6,192 bases of DNA from positions 32,131-38,322 of the forward strand of contig JABSSB010000014.1 in the NCBI GenBank assembly GCA_013214715.1, in the 5' to 3' direction. The notes under the pieces are model-generated. The model had not been told where the DNA came from. It ran no database searches and saw only the letters and a list, made by a program, of their open reading frames with translations. The DNA comes from Paracoccaceae bacterium. Its GTDB lineage: Bacteria; Pseudomonadota; Alphaproteobacteria; Rhodobacterales; Rhodobacteraceae. The translations under genes were made by a program, and so were the position numbers. Below are positions 5,810 to 6,192 of the stretch, in pieces (position 1 is the first letter of the stretch; every line of letters begins with the position of its first letter).

Positions 5810-6130
5810 TTAGCGCATCGTCGGGCGCGTCGCCGCTTCGCAAATTGCCCTGGCATCGACCGCATCATTCTTCTGCGCTTCACGAAGGGTTTGACGTAGC
5901 CCGGCGGCATGAGCCGAACTTCGTGTCCAAGCTTTCCAATCTCGAAATCCCAGAAATGCGCGCCATCAAAAGCCTCCATGGCAACGATGCAGGGTGGCAA
6001 ACGGGCAAAACTCAAGGACCTGAACCCGTCGTAACTTCTTGCGCAGAACAGGTTGCCCCGCTGCTTCTGCCCCGTGGACCTGAAACACATTCTTCGTCAA
6101 ATCGAGCCCAACAGTGAAAATCTCCGACAT
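5810..6130 (-). pseudogene. IS110-family transposase, N-terminal fragment with two frameshifts
   Basis: The start ATG (6130-6128) has a GAGGG ribosome site in front and reads MSEIFTVGLDLTKNVFQVHG, the hallmark IS110 N-terminus with the first acidic residue at Asp10. At the T-run 6007-6010 the frame shifts, and the next segment continues with FARLPPCIVAMEAFDGAHFW and GKLGHEVRLMPPGYVKPFVK, which includes the Glu. Near 5874-5875 a C appears to be missing (CGCAGAAG where CGCCAGAAG would give Arg-Gln-Lys). The third frame then gives NDAVDARAICEAATRPTMR with the last acidic residues, and stops at TAA (5812-5810). All positions of the DEDD RuvC-like N-terminal domain are thus still present, but in three frames. 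The C-terminal half is absent. The protein cannot be active. Confidence 0.88.
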
Positions 6131-6192
6131 AACTGCCCTCAATTGTGGACTAAAACAAACCCACCGTGGCACATCGATGCCGTTGGGGGGCG
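5810..6192 (-). mobile_element. IS110-family insertion sequence remnant, running off the right edge
   Basis: The minus strand carries the 5' part of an IS110-type element, recognised from its transposase. The upstream non-coding end (6131-6192) reaches the window edge, so the outer boundary is not visible. At the other side similarity ends near 5813, well before the C-terminal catalytic-serine domain of the transposase, so the element is truncated. IS110 members usually lack long terminal inverted repeats, and none is seen. Confidence 0.75.

Noticed and set aside
5680..6117. Plus-strand frame of 145 codons across the right end
   Set aside because: It is antisense to the IS110 transposase remnant and has no motif of its own.
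1..6192. CRISPR array, tRNA or rRNA genes
   Set aside because: No regularly spaced repeats and no tRNA or rRNA-like conserved sequence were seen on either strand.

Overview
The window reads like an alphaproteobacterial chromosome, most likely a roseobacter-type Rhodobacteraceae. This is inferred from the fairly high GC, the codon preferences and the flavour of the proteins and of the IS110 element. No marker gene fixes the genus.

Layout. Positions 1-2594, minus strand: the start of an acyl-CoA degradation operon. A complete AtuA-family (DUF1446) gene is followed, with a one-base TGATG overlap, by the first 271 codons of a biotin-dependent acyl-CoA carboxylase carboxyltransferase (beta) subunit that runs off the left edge. 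Positions 2595-3561: a decayed stretch. It holds the presumed promoter region of that operon, a strong hairpin, and a plus-strand KANL3/Tex30-type alpha/beta-hydrolase pseudogene broken by two in-frame stops and one frameshift. Its Ser, Asp and His catalytic codons are all still readable. Positions 3562-5348: an intact regulatory module. A TetR-family repressor (minus) is divergent from a two-gene plus-strand operon encoding a small NAD(P)-binding reductase (NmrA/BVR-B-like) and a four-helix DUF1772 (anthrone-oxygenase-like) membrane protein. The divergent gap carries two near-identical 17-bp palindromes whose centres are 42 bp apart, the obvious repressor operators. Positions 5349-5809: no recognisable gene, but two hairpin or inverted-repeat structures. 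Positions 5810-6192, minus: the 5' part of an IS110-family element whose transposase is frameshifted twice and loses homology after about 115 residues.

How it works together. The left operon probably carboxylates an acyl-CoA, by analogy with the acyclic terpene (Atu) and leucine routes, although the substrate cannot be read from the sequence. The right operon looks like a self-regulated, effector-inducible redox pair. A TetR sensor would release the operators when it binds a small, perhaps quinone-like or aromatic, ligand, inducing a cytoplasmic reductase and a membrane oxidoreductase-like partner.

I found no clearly new system. The most rewarding objects are the paired operators, one of which contains the tetR start codon, and the unknown chemistry of the reductase/DUF1772 pair.
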